Below, one piece after another: positions 7,371 through 16,331 of a stretch of 64,000 bases of DNA. Within the stretch, counting starts at the first letter, position 1. Every line of letters begins with the position of its first letter. Origin of the DNA: PKWO01 sp036384915 (GTDB taxonomy: Bacteria; Pseudomonadota; Gammaproteobacteria; Burkholderiales; Burkholderiaceae_D); contig DASVLJ010000050.1 in assembly GCA_036384915.1 (NCBI GenBank), forward strand, positions 1 to 64,000, written 5' to 3'. The position numbers and the translations under genes were made by a program. The notes beneath the pieces were generated by a model. That model was not told the DNA's origin, made no database searches, and saw only the letters and a program-made list of their open reading frames with translations.

Positions 7371-9440
7371 TTACTTACCTCGCAACTCATTAGCGATCTG
7401 CGGTGCGCCATAGATTTTGTCGAGCGCTTCCAGAATCGCATTGCTGTGCACAGCCACCGCACGATTGGTATGCCCCTCATACCAGAATGCGCCTCCCAAC
7501 GATTCGATGTTGCCGTCGAAGATCAAGCCGACCACTTCCCCCTTCTTGTTGACCATGGGACTGCCCGAATTGCCACCGATGATGTCGTTGGTCGTGACGA
7601 AATCGAGTGGGTCGTTCATGCCCAGCTTGTCCTTGGCCGCATGCCAGGAAGCCGGCAAGGCAAAGGGATCGGCCCCGGTTTCACGCGCGAAGGCGCCGCC
7701 GAAGTTGGTGAAGGCCGGCACGGCATGTTCGCCTTCCTGCCAACCTTTCACTTCACCATAAGACAGGCGCAGCGTGAAGGTAGCATCAGGATAGGCGCTT
7801 GTGCCTTGCTGGGCAAAACGTGCCTGGGCGATCAATTCGGCATTCTTTTGCTCGACCGATTCGACTTCGGCCTCATAGCGCTTGCGTATGGCGCGTGCCG
7901 GCACATCGACCAGGGCAGCGAGCTTGATGAAGGGATCGTCGGACTTGGCGACGGCATCCTTGCCGCCTTGCCACAAGGCCTTGCGCACGGCCGGGTCACC
8001 GAGCCTGGTGCCGGCGATCAACTCCGCAGCCACGTCATCGGGCGATTTGTTGCCCAGCACTTGCTTGACCAGCGCATCGTCCGGGCCGAGCCATTCGCGC
8101 AGCTTGGTCAGCGAAAGCGAGAGCTTGACCTTCTCCAGCTCCGGATAAACCGGGGCATCGGAGAACAGGCGCTGCTCGACTTCAGGCAGCTTGGCATCGG
8201 CATATTCCGGGAAGCGTTCGGCGTTGGGCTTGGTGTGCTCTTCCGTGCCGCGCAACAGGATGCGCGCAAAGCGGAAGTAATCGCCCTGGAAGCCATAAGC
8301 GCGCTCGGTCATGAGGAAAGGCTTGTTGATCCGGCGATAAGCTTCCTGCGCCTTGGCGATCGCATCCCACGCGCCGCCGACTTTCTTCGCCAGTTCAGGC
8401 TTGCCGGCCACATACTTGCGCAACGCGGCTTCTTCCTTTTCCTTTTGCGCCATGAAAGCCGGATCGAGCAGGGTCGCGAGACGGCCGTGGTAAGCCTTGT
8501 AGGTGTTTTCGACGCTGAAGATGTCATGGTCGGCCGTGCGCTTGGCTTCCGTTCCGGTCTTGGAATATTGCTCCAGCACGCCGCGGATCTCCGCGATGCG
8601 TGCCATGCCTTCGATCAAGCCGATGTCGCGGAGGGTCTGCAGTTGCGCCACGGTCAGCTGGCGCTGAGTCGCGCCGGGGTGGCCGGTCACGAACACCATC
8701 TCGCCTTCGGCCGCACCGTTCTTCGAGAACGGATAGTAGTCCGCCGGCTGCACCGGCTTGCCGTCTTCATAGGCGCGCAACAGCGTCAAGTCGAGGTCGT
8801 AACGCGGGAACATGAAGTTGTCCGGGTCGCCGCCGAAGAATGCCATGGCCTTTTCCGGAGCGAACACCAGGCGCGTATCCTGGAAGCGGTGGTATTTATA
8901 AAGGTGGTAGCGCCCGCCGTGGTACAGGTCGACCACGTCGCAGCGCAACTTGGCCTTGTCGCCGCCCACGCAAGCCGATTCGAGCTTGGCCTTGACCGCA
9001 TTCTGCGCTTCGCGGAAAGCCTTGCCTTCGAGGCCGGCCGTGGCTTTCTTCACCTGATCGGTCACGTCGGTGATGTTTTCCAGGCGGTTCAATTCGATTT
9101 CGGGGCAGCGCAATTCGTCTTCCGGCTTGGCTGCGAGGAAGCCGTCCCTGATCAAATCCTTGGTCGCCGTCGAACGCTGCGCCAGACAGCTCGAAGCGCA
9201 ATGGTGGTTGGTCATCACCAGGCCATTGGCCGAGACGAAGGACGCCGAACAGCCGCCGGCGATGCGCAGCGAGGAGTGCATGGCCTTGGTGACCCAAGCC
9301 TGGTCGGGCGCGAAGCCGTACTCGGCCTGCATCTTCTTTGCCGGCAAATTATCAAGCGTCCACATTCCCTCGGAAGCGCCGGCCAGGCCGGGCAAGAGTA
9401 TCAGGGGAAAAGCCAGACCGAATGTCAGTCGGATCGACAT
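7371..9440 (-). CDS. Secreted S46-family dipeptidyl-peptidase (DPP7/DPP11 type)
   Basis: 689 aa with a signal peptide (MSIRLTFGLAFPLILLPGLAGA). The mature protein begins with EGMWTLDNLP, as in the S46 family. The catalytic histidine lies in MTNHHCASSC (about residues 76-85) and the serine in GGNSGSPMVNKKGEVVGL near the C-terminus. YDLDLTLLRAY supplies the likely aspartate. S46 enzymes are periplasmic exopeptidases that release dipeptides from oligopeptide N-termini. Together with the prolyl oligopeptidase and POT importer in this window it points to peptide use as a nutrient. It is monocistronic with its own terminator. DPP7 versus DPP11 specificity is not assigned. Confidence 0.92.
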   Translation of the reverse strand: MSIRLTFGLAFPLILLPGLAGASEGMWTLDNLPAKKMQAEYGFAPDQAWVTKAMHSSLRIAGGCSASFVSANGLVMTNHHCASSCLAQRSTATKDLIRDGFLAAKPEDELRCPEIELNRLENITDVTDQVKKATAGLEGKAFREAQNAVKAKLESACVGGDKAKLRCDVVDLYHGGRYHLYKYHRFQDTRLVFAPEKAMAFFGGDPDNFMFPRYDLDLTLLRAYEDGKPVQPADYYPFSKNGAAEGEMVFVTGHPGATQRQLTVAQLQTLRDIGLIEGMARIAEIRGVLEQYSKTGTEAKRTADHDIFSVENTYKAYHGRLATLLDPAFMAQKEKEEAALRKYVAGKPELAKKVGGAWDAIAKAQEAYRRINKPFLMTERAYGFQGDYFRFARILLRGTEEHTKPNAERFPEYADAKLPEVEQRLFSDAPVYPELEKVKLSLSLTKLREWLGPDDALVKQVLGNKSPDDVAAELIAGTRLGDPAVRKALWQGGKDAVAKSDDPFIKLAALVDVPARAIRKRYEAEVESVEQKNAELIAQARFAQQGTSAYPDATFTLRLSYGEVKGWQEGEHAVPAFTNFGGAFARETGADPFALPASWHAAKDKLGMNDPLDFVTTNDIIGGNSGSPMVNKKGEVVGLIFDGNIESLGGAFWYEGHTNRAVAVHSNAILEALDKIYGAPQIANELRGK

Positions 9441-9559
9441 GGAAAAACCTCACGTAAAAAGGTAAGCGCAGACGATAGCACAGCGACTTTGGTCTTGCTT
9501 ACCGTTGACTATGGGGAAATATTGCCGCACCAAGTCCGGGAAATACGTCCGATAGCAAT

Positions 9560-9637
9560 TTAATACCACTCGTGGCCGCCATTCCCCCATGTCCATGCAG
9601 ATAATAAGACCACTGACAAATCCAGATTAATACCACT
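9560..9637 (+). promoter_or_regulatory. Three operator-like repeats upstream of the exporter operon
   Basis: TTAATACCACT occurs identically at 9560-9570 and 9627-9637, and a variant ATAAGACCACT at 9604-9614, all in the same orientation. The last copy touches the -35 hexamer of the promoter that follows. The arrangement is typical of cooperative binding by a repressor or activator; the regulator is unknown and not evident nearby. This accounts for most of the informative content of the 315-bp intergenic region 9441-9755. Confidence 0.6.
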
Positions 9638-9665
9638 TGACACCCACTTTGCGCAACCCTATAGT
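9637..9665 (+). promoter_or_regulatory. Sigma70-type promoter of the exporter-glycosyltransferase-oxygenase operon
   Basis: The -35 TTGACA (9637-9642, perfect consensus) and -10 TATAGT (9660-9665) are separated by exactly 17 bp. Transcription would start near 9672, leaving a leader of roughly 85 nt before the exporter gene. Confidence 0.8.
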
Positions 9666-9755
9666 CAAGCGCCTGATGCAATACGCCGCAGCCTGAGCCG
9701 ACGTTCCCACTTACCTCCCGGCCCGGCGGCTCCCGACCATCTTCCCGTGCGCCGA

Positions 9756-10979
9756 ATGATGTCTGCAAACAAGAAACAACTCTGGTCGTTCGCGATGTTC
9801 TTCGTCCTGTACGAATTGATCATCTACCTGTCGAACGACATGATCATGCCGGCCATGCTGCAAGTCGTGGCCGACTTCCATGCGGCCGGCAGCGACATCG
9901 CGCTCTCGCTGTCGCTCTATATCCTGGGAGGCAGCAGCCTGCAGATCGTGCTCGGGCCGCTGGCCGATCACTTGGGCAAACGCCGCGTCATGCTGGCCGG
10001 GAACGTGCTGTTCCTGGCCGCCACGCTGGCCATCCCGTTCGCCGCGACGATGGAGCAATTCCTCGCCGCGCGCTTTTTCCAAGGCATGGGTTCGTGCTTC
10101 ATTTTCATCGGCTACGCCTTGATCCACGAATTATTCGACGACAAGGACGCCGTCAAGCTGACCACCATCCTGTCCAACACAGGCATCTTCGCACCGCTGA
10201 TCGGCCCCGTGGTCGGCAGCGCCGTGGTCAGCACGTGGCATTGGCATACGGTATTCGCCATCTCGCTCGCAGTCGGCGGCATCACGCTGGCCGGCTTCGC
10301 CAACTCCATGCCGGACGGGAAAATCAAGGACACGCCTTTCGATTTTACGGCCGCGCGCAAAAGCTATGGCCGCATCTTCGGCTGCGGCCGATTCATGTCC
10401 GGCATCCTGATCGCTGGTCTGGCCATCACGCCGCTTACCGCCTGGATCGGCCTCTCGCCCTCCATCGTGATGGACGGCATGCACGCATCGTACGGCACCT
10501 ACATCGCCTGGCAATGCGCGATCTTTTCCGGCTTCATCCTCGCCACCTTCGCCGTGCAAAAGCTCGACGAGAACTTCTCTCTCGGCCGGCTGATCCGCGT
10601 GGGCGGCCTGCTGGCGCTGATCGGCATGAGCGGTTTCGGCCTGTTCTGGCAATACTCGCTCGTGTTTATCGCCGGCATGTTCCTCTTCTCGATCGGCTTC
10701 GGTTTGTTCAACGGCGCGCTGATACGCCTCGCCATGACGGCCACCGGCGAATCGATGAGCCTGACGTCCTCGGCCATGAGCCTGTTCTATTGCATCATCA
10801 TCTCGGCGGGGCTGGAAGCCTACAACCTGGTGGGCCAGGCGCGCGGCTTCACACTGGCTTCCTATGCGCTGTGCAACGTGCCGCTCGGCATCGCCGTCTA
10901 CCTCGGCCTGCTGCGCTTTATCCGCAAGCACGAAGATAGCGACCCCGCTCGCGCCGGCGCGCAAGCACAATCGGCCTGA
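9756..10979 (+). CDS. MdfA-like MFS multidrug/small-molecule exporter
   Basis: About 407 aa with 12 predicted membrane segments. The first helix reads LYELIIYLSNDMIMPAML, closely resembling MdfA (LYEFSTYIGNDMIQPGML) and keeping its two key acidic residues 8 apart. GPLADHLGKRRVMLAGNV is the MFS loop motif, and RFFQGMGSCFIFIGYA matches the antiporter motif C region of MdfA/Bcr-type drug:H+ antiporters. I use the ATG at 9756; a GTG at 9747 and an ATG at 9759 are alternatives, and no good ribosome binding site decides between them. It is the first gene of a three-gene operon with a glycosyltransferase-GNAT fusion and a PhyH oxygenase, 5 nt before the next start. I infer export or self-resistance for the product of those enzymes. 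Confidence 0.85.
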   Translation: MMSANKKQLWSFAMFFVLYELIIYLSNDMIMPAMLQVVADFHAAGSDIALSLSLYILGGSSLQIVLGPLADHLGKRRVMLAGNVLFLAATLAIPFAATMEQFLAARFFQGMGSCFIFIGYALIHELFDDKDAVKLTTILSNTGIFAPLIGPVVGSAVVSTWHWHTVFAISLAVGGITLAGFANSMPDGKIKDTPFDFTAARKSYGRIFGCGRFMSGILIAGLAITPLTAWIGLSPSIVMDGMHASYGTYIAWQCAIFSGFILATFAVQKLDENFSLGRLIRVGGLLALIGMSGFGLFWQYSLVFIAGMFLFSIGFGLFNGALIRLAMTATGESMSLTSSAMSLFYCIIISAGLEAYNLVGQARGFTLASYALCNVPLGIAVYLGLLRFIRKHEDSDPARAGAQAQSA

Positions 10980-10984
10980 GCAAT

Positions 10985-12976
10985 ATGAACCAGTTCGAGC
11001 TTGAATTCGAGACGCGCATCCGGCAGCTCAAGTCCGAGTACCTGGCCCGGCTCCGTGCCGGCTACCAAGGGCAGGCCGCGCGCGAACGCTCCCTCGGCTT
11101 GCGCCATGCAGCCCACGTGGCGGGGCTGCGTACCCTGGTGCAGGCCAACCTGCAGCGCTTCGATGCGCGTCGCGCTTCGTCCCTACTTGCCCTGCCGTCG
11201 CGCACGCTCGATCCGGAAGAGCGCATCATCCACCGCATCTGGATGGGCAGCGCCTTGCCGGCCGTTGCGCGCGACGCCATGCTGCAATGGAATGTCGCGC
11301 TGCATGAAGCCGGCGCCGGAGACGGCTACCGCCAGATGCTCTGGGTGTGGGATGAAGCGCAGATGCGAAACGACACCAGCTTCCGCAAAAACACCAGCGT
11401 CAGCGCCGGCGGCATCGGGCGCTACACCATCGGTTCGGCGGAACTCGAAGTCTACAGCCTGCGCCGCCTGGTCCACGAATTCCTCGCACCGCTCGCGCCG
11501 CTATTGGAAACGCTGCAAGCCAAACGTTATTTCGTGAACCTGTCCGACCTGTTCCGCCTCGTGATCCTGCGCGAGTTCGGCGGCATCTATCTTGACGCCG
11601 ATACCATACCCTACCGCTCGGCGCCGGTCTTCCTGTCCAAGCCAGAAGTGCCGGACTACCGCGCCCCCGACGGCTCCCAGGTCAGTTGGCTGAACATCTA
11701 CCGCGACGAGAACGGCGCCCTGATGGCCGCGCGCGGCGACGGAGCGGTGGCCGGCATGGTGCGAAGTATCGCCGCCAGGCTCGCTCTTGTGCCGCACGAC
11801 ATGCCCCTCATGCGCGCAAGCTGCCCACAGGCGCAAGCCTATGCCGCGCTGCTGCAAGAAGCGACTTACGGCGTCTGGGCCGAGCAAATGGGAAAGAGCT
11901 ACCTGGCCTACTGCGACATTGCCGCGCACCATTGCGTGCTGCACGACGGCGCCAGCGAACCGGTGCCGGCAGGGCTGGAAGGCATGCGCCTGGTCAAGGA
12001 TGCCTTGAGTAACGAGCCTATACCGCTTGACGCGCGCGAGCGGCAAAGCTTCGAGCGTTGCGTGGCGGCGCTCGATGCGCGCGAGTGGCGCTTGCCCGAC
12101 GCGCTCGAACTCGAGCATCTGGCCGACGTGTTCTGCCTCGACGAGCATCCGCGCATGGCGTATCCGCCGCAACTGCGCTCGCGTATCGCCAATTGCGCCT
12201 ACTACTCGTTTCTGTCGCACGACGAGAGGCTGGACCGCGTCAACACGCTGTTCGGCGCCTATCTGGTCAAAAAAAACGCACAACGCATTGCCGGCGCAGG
12301 CTTTTGGCGCCCGACCGGCAATCACATCCTAGGGGGCTTTCCTTTCGTAACGCAAGGAGACCCAGGCATGATCAGCTTCCAACCAGGCACCGCGATGGAC
12401 GAAGCCTCTCGCGACCGCATGGCCAAACTCTTGTTCGCCACGAGCTATCTGGAATACTGCTCGTTCGGCAACAAGCTCAACCTGTCCTTCGCCGAATTGC
12501 AACGCCGGCAGAACATCGATCCTTACATCGCCCTGGTGCGCAGCATGGTCGACGCGAACGGCAACTTCATCGGCTTCTTCACCGCCGGCACCCTAGCCGA
12601 ATTCGCCCGCGTGCAAACCGTATCCTTCTACCGCGAGGACATGCGGGCTATGGATGCAGCCTACGACGCCTTCGTGGCCGAACACGCACGCGAGGGGGAC
12701 CTGTTCGTCTCCAGCCTCGCCATCGACGAACCACTGCGCGGCCGGGGTTTGTTCAATGCCATGTGGCGCGAAATAGAACTCGTGGCGCGCGCCAAGGCTT
12801 GCACACGCATCGTGCTGACGGTCTGGGAAAACAAGAGCGAAGCCTACCCGATCTACCTGAAGAAGGGCTTTCGCCGCGGAGGCTCGTTCGAATACGCACG
12901 CGACCTGTTCTTCGACCGGCTGCATTTCCTCTCCTACGAACTCGAACCGGCGGCAGCGCATGAAGAACAATATTGA
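10985..12976 (+). CDS. Two-domain protein: DXD glycosyltransferase fused to GNAT acetyltransferase
   Basis: 663 aa. The N-terminal half is a Gly_transf_sug/TcdA-TcdB-like glycosyltransferase. It has IIHRIWMGS at residues 81-89, NLSDLFRLVILREFGGIY and the metal-binding DXD motif D204-A-D206, which bind a nucleotide sugar. The C-terminal part is a GNAT fold with SSLAIDEPLRGRGLFNAMW (about 576-594, acetyl-CoA loop) and IYLKKGFRRGG. The middle (about 380-470) is unassigned. No signal peptide is present, so it is probably cytoplasmic. It sits 5 nt after the exporter and overlaps the oxygenase start by 17 bp, which indicates translational coupling. I infer that one polypeptide glycosylates and acylates a small molecule. 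I cannot name a characterised homologue with this architecture. Confidence 0.8.
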   Translation: MNQFELEFETRIRQLKSEYLARLRAGYQGQAARERSLGLRHAAHVAGLRTLVQANLQRFDARRASSLLALPSRTLDPEERIIHRIWMGSALPAVARDAMLQWNVALHEAGAGDGYRQMLWVWDEAQMRNDTSFRKNTSVSAGGIGRYTIGSAELEVYSLRRLVHEFLAPLAPLLETLQAKRYFVNLSDLFRLVILREFGGIYLDADTIPYRSAPVFLSKPEVPDYRAPDGSQVSWLNIYRDENGALMAARGDGAVAGMVRSIAARLALVPHDMPLMRASCPQAQAYAALLQEATYGVWAEQMGKSYLAYCDIAAHHCVLHDGASEPVPAGLEGMRLVKDALSNEPIPLDARERQSFERCVAALDAREWRLPDALELEHLADVFCLDEHPRMAYPPQLRSRIANCAYYSFLSHDERLDRVNTLFGAYLVKKNAQRIAGAGFWRPTGNHILGGFPFVTQGDPGMISFQPGTAMDEASRDRMAKLLFATSYLEYCSFGNKLNLSFAELQRRQNIDPYIALVRSMVDANGNFIGFFTAGTLAEFARVQTVSFYREDMRAMDAAYDAFVAEHAREGDLFVSSLAIDEPLRGRGLFNAMWREIELVARAKACTRIVLTVWENKSEAYPIYLKKGFRRGGSFEYARDLFFDRLHFLSYELEPAAAHEEQY

Positions 12977-13931
12977 TGCCATCGGCAAGGCCGGCATAGG
13001 CGAGCGCAACGCCTCGACTGTGGGGCGCCAGGGCTTCCGCCTGAACGACCGCAATAGCGAACACACCAGCGCCATGCCGTTGCGCGTGCTGTCGGAAGAC
13101 GACTGGTGCTTCTGGCGGGAGAACGGCTACATCGTCGTCAAGCAGGCAGTCGAACTCGACAAGATAGCCCGGCTCGAACAGCTGGTATGGGAATTCGAGG
13201 AACTCGATCCGCACGACATGTCGACCTGGTATCCGGCGCACAAGTCGGCGCTGAAGCGGTCGGAGCTGTCTTTCAACGCCGGCATGATCGAGCTGTACCA
13301 CCACCAATACCTGTGGGACGCGCGCCAAACCCGGCGCGTATACGACGCCTTCGTCGATATCTGGGGTACGGAAAAGCTCTGGGTCTCGATCGACCGCATG
13401 AACTTCAATCTGCCGCCCGAGCCGGGCTTCGAGTTCAAGAGCTTTATGCATTGGGACTACGACCCCGATACCGATCCCCAGAACGTGCAAGGCGTACTCG
13501 CGGTCAGCGACCAGACCATCGAGGAAGTCGGCGGCTTCGTCTGCATCCCCGAAATCTTCCGCAACTACGACGGCTGGCGACGCGACCAGCCGGCCGACTG
13601 GGATTGGTATCGGCCCGACGTGAGCAGTCTGCCCAAGACCAACGTCTACCTGGAGAGGGGAGACCTCGTCATATTCAACAGTAAATTGTGCCACGGCATA
13701 CGGCAAAACAAATCCAGGGACAAGGTACGCATTGCGCAATACATCTCGATGATGCCGGCCGAGGAAGACAACGCCGACATGCGTGCTTGGCGCATCCGTT
13801 CCTGGCGCGAGCGTGAAGCGCCCAAGGGTTACAGCCTGCACGGCGACCCGCGCCAATGGGAGCGCGAACGCTATGCCACGGCGCGGCTGACGCCGCTGGG
13901 CGAAAAACTGTTAGGCTTAAGTACGTGGTAA
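12960..13931 (+). CDS. PhyH-family Fe(II)/2-oxoglutarate-dependent oxygenase
   Basis: 323 aa. The double-stranded beta-helix signature is complete: H164-W-D166 in SFMHWDYDPDTD, the distal His245 in NSKLCHGIRQN and Arg257 in DKVRIAQYI for 2-oxoglutarate. The N-terminal region VLSEDDWCFWRENGYIVVKQ is typical of PhyH proteins. The family hydroxylates or otherwise oxidises small molecules, often in natural-product pathways. The 38 residues before MPLRVLSEDD look unconserved, so the real start may be 13074; the start at 12960 overlaps the preceding gene by 17 bp. It is the last gene of the exporter operon and is followed by 58 bp before the GH3 gene. Confidence 0.85.
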   Translation: MKNNIDAIGKAGIGERNASTVGRQGFRLNDRNSEHTSAMPLRVLSEDDWCFWRENGYIVVKQAVELDKIARLEQLVWEFEELDPHDMSTWYPAHKSALKRSELSFNAGMIELYHHQYLWDARQTRRVYDAFVDIWGTEKLWVSIDRMNFNLPPEPGFEFKSFMHWDYDPDTDPQNVQGVLAVSDQTIEEVGGFVCIPEIFRNYDGWRRDQPADWDWYRPDVSSLPKTNVYLERGDLVIFNSKLCHGIRQNKSRDKVRIAQYISMMPAEEDNADMRAWRIRSWREREAPKGYSLHGDPRQWERERYATARLTPLGEKLLGLSTW

Positions 13932-13989
13932 AGAAAAGCACTGAATTTAGTATTTTTATACACAACACAAGTAGCGGGGGAAGCGCAGC

Positions 13990-15525
13990 ATGGGTGTCGA
14001 GTTGAGGCAGAAAATCGGTCAATTGTTCATGGTGGGATTCGACGCGCTGGAAGCGAACGGCAACATCAAGCGACTGATCCGCGAACAGCGCGTCGGCGGC
14101 GTGATCCTGTTCCGCCGCAATGTGCACACGCCGCAACAATTGTCCGCACTGGCGCGCGAGCTGCAGGAAATCAACGCCGAGGTATCGGAACTGCCGCTAT
14201 TGATCGCGATCGACCAGGAAGGCGGCATGGTGATGCGCATCGAGCAGGGCGTCACGCCGATTCCCGCCGCGATGGCCTTCCAGGAAGCCGGCTCAGTCGA
14301 GGATTGCGAAGCGCTGTCCTTCGTCAACGGCGACGAATTGCGCCAGATCGGCATCAACATGAATCTCGCGCCCATCCTCGACGTCAACAACAATCCGCTC
14401 AACCCCGTCATCGGCGTGCGCGCCTTCGGCGAAGACCCGGCCACGGTTTCGAAGTACGGCATCGCCGCCGTGCGCGGCTTGCGCCGTGCCGGCGTGATCG
14501 CGACCGGCAAGCACTTCCCCGGCCATGGCGACACCTCGACCGACACGCACCACGACATGGCATCCGTGCCGCATGCGCGTGAACGGCTCGATGCCGTCGA
14601 ACTGGCGCCGTTCAAAGCCGCGATTGCCGACGGCATCGACGCCATCATGACGGCGCACGTCATGTTCCCTGCCATCGAACCCGACCCGACCGTGCCGGCC
14701 ACCTTGTCCAAGGCGGTGTTGACCGATTTGCTGCGTACAGAAATGGGCTTCGACGGCGCCGTGATTTCCGATTGCCTGGAGATGGCAGCGATCTCGGAAG
14801 GCGTGGGCGTTCCCAAGGGCGCAGTCGAAACACTCAAGGCCGGCAGCGACATCGTGCTCATCTCGCATCACCTGGAGCGCCAGCTGGCCGGCATCGATGC
14901 CGTGACCAGGGCCGTCGAATCCGGTGAAATTTCCATGGCGCGCATCGACGAAGCCGTGGCGCGCGTGCGCCGCTTGAAGCAAAGCCCGGCCGTGGCGCAA
15001 TGGCGCGAACGCCCGGCGCAACCCGCCGGCTTGATGAAGCCCGACGCCGTGGCACTGTCGCTGCGTGTGCAAAAAGCGGCAGTGCGCACCGTGGGCGCCT
15101 ACCGCCCGCTGGAGCGCAAGCTGCCGGTTGCGCTCATTACCTTCGAGGTGCGCTCGCGCACCGAGATCGATGAAGTCGCGTTGGCGCGCAACAAGGAGCC
15201 GCGCAGCTCGATGCTACCGGGCTTGCGGGATGCCGGCCTGGAGGTGCGCGAATTCGCCCTGTCGGCAGAGCCGGAGGCCGATGAATTGGCGCAGGCGCGC
15301 GCCTTCGCCGAAGGTGCGCAACAGATCGTGGTGCAAAGCTATAACGCCGTACTCGTGCCGGCCCAGCAGGAATTCATCAAGGCCATGCCGCAGGAAAAAT
15401 TGTGGCTGGTTGCGGGGCGCCTGCCTTACGACCTCGATCTTGCGCCGAACGCGCAAGGTAGATTGGCGAGCTTCGGCTGCCGGCCTGCAGCCTTGGTACC
15501 CATCGTGGAAAGACTCGCAGGTTAA
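13990..15525 (+). CDS. nagZ: GH3-family beta-N-acetylhexosaminidase (NagZ-like)
   Basis: 511 aa. The catalytic domain shows AIDQEGGMVMRIEQG, the NagZ signature KHFPGHGDTSTDTHHD with its conserved Asp-His dyad, and the nucleophile Asp in GAVISDCLEMAAI. It releases N-acetylglucosamine from anhydromuropeptides in cell-wall recycling. Proteobacterial NagZ is usually about 340 aa, so the extra 150 residues form a GH3_C-like domain as in Gram-positive NagZ-type enzymes; this is unusual and leaves substrate somewhat open. A GGGGGAA ribosome binding site precedes the start. The stop overlaps the convergent hydrolase gene by 4 bp (shared TTAA). Confidence 0.82.
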   Translation: MGVELRQKIGQLFMVGFDALEANGNIKRLIREQRVGGVILFRRNVHTPQQLSALARELQEINAEVSELPLLIAIDQEGGMVMRIEQGVTPIPAAMAFQEAGSVEDCEALSFVNGDELRQIGINMNLAPILDVNNNPLNPVIGVRAFGEDPATVSKYGIAAVRGLRRAGVIATGKHFPGHGDTSTDTHHDMASVPHARERLDAVELAPFKAAIADGIDAIMTAHVMFPAIEPDPTVPATLSKAVLTDLLRTEMGFDGAVISDCLEMAAISEGVGVPKGAVETLKAGSDIVLISHHLERQLAGIDAVTRAVESGEISMARIDEAVARVRRLKQSPAVAQWRERPAQPAGLMKPDAVALSLRVQKAAVRTVGAYRPLERKLPVALITFEVRSRTEIDEVALARNKEPRSSMLPGLRDAGLEVREFALSAEPEADELAQARAFAEGAQQIVVQSYNAVLVPAQQEFIKAMPQEKLWLVAGRLPYDLDLAPNAQGRLASFGCRPAALVPIVERLAG

Positions 15526-16331
15526 TTGCGTCCTTCGCCATGCATCAGCGCCAGCGCCGCGGCAATCACCTCGTCGGGCTTGTCGCGTTGTGGGATATGA
15601 CCGCACTGCGCCAGCTTGAGCAAACGACAATGCGGTTGCGCCGCCGCGATGCGGTCCAATTGCTCCATCGTACCGTACTCGTCATCCTCGCCCTGAATCA
15701 CAAGTAAGGGGCAGCGTATGCACCCCGTCTCTGCCTCGATGTTCCAGTCGCGGAAAGCCGGCGACAGCCAAGCTTCGCTCCAGCCATAGAATGGCGAATC
15801 CGGCTCCTTGTGATAGCGCGCAAGATTGGCCTTCAAGCCGCCGTCTTCATAATTCCGCACGGTGCGCGCAATGCCGTCGAGGCTGATCCGCTCGACGAAC
15901 ACATGCGGTGCCAGCACGATGGCGCCCGCCACAGCAGGAGCGTGCGAGGCCGCATGCAAGAGCGCGATGGAAGCGCCGTCGCTGTGGCCGAACAGCCAAT
16001 ACGGTTTAGCGTCGAGCGCAAGCGTGCGCAGCAGCGCAGGCAAGACCTCATCGGCTTGCCGGTGCAGGTAATCGGGCCGCCATGTCACCTCCGGCGGGCG
16101 CGGCGTGGAATTGCCATAGCCGGGCCGCGAATAGACCAGGCCGCGCATGCCGGCCGCATCGCACAGCCGTTGCGGAAAATCGCGCCACAATGCGATCGAC
16201 CCGAGCCCTTCGTGGAGAAAAATAATCAACGGCAAGCCCGCTGCATTACCCGCTTGCGCATTCAAGAGCCGGTATTCGATACTGACTTCGCACCCGTCTA
16301 ATTCGAGCGTGGCAAACCGTATTGCGGACAT
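15522..16331 (-). CDS. Alpha/beta-fold hydrolase
   Basis: 269 aa. FLHEGLGSIALWRDFPQRLC supplies the oxyanion region, GHSDGASIALLHA the nucleophile elbow (Ser), IQGEDDEYGT the acid and CGHIPQRDKP the histidine, so the triad is intact. Substrate is unknown; such proteins include esterases and ring-cleavage hydrolases. The start overlaps the last base of pilU, so it is probably cotranscribed with it, although no functional link to twitching motility is obvious. Confidence 0.85.
   Translation of the reverse strand: MSAIRFATLELDGCEVSIEYRLLNAQAGNAAGLPLIIFLHEGLGSIALWRDFPQRLCDAAGMRGLVYSRPGYGNSTPRPPEVTWRPDYLHRQADEVLPALLRTLALDAKPYWLFGHSDGASIALLHAASHAPAVAGAIVLAPHVFVERISLDGIARTVRNYEDGGLKANLARYHKEPDSPFYGWSEAWLSPAFRDWNIEAETGCIRCPLLVIQGEDDEYGTMEQLDRIAAAQPHCRLLKLAQCGHIPQRDKPDEVIAAALALMHGEGRN

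Noticed and set aside
7296..9563. Plus-strand open frame of about 750 codons
   Set aside because: It mirrors the S46 peptidase gene on the other strand and shows no domain or credible start.
9675..9695. Six-codon leader frame before the exporter gene
   Set aside because: No ribosome binding site and no attenuator-like structure or codon run is visible.
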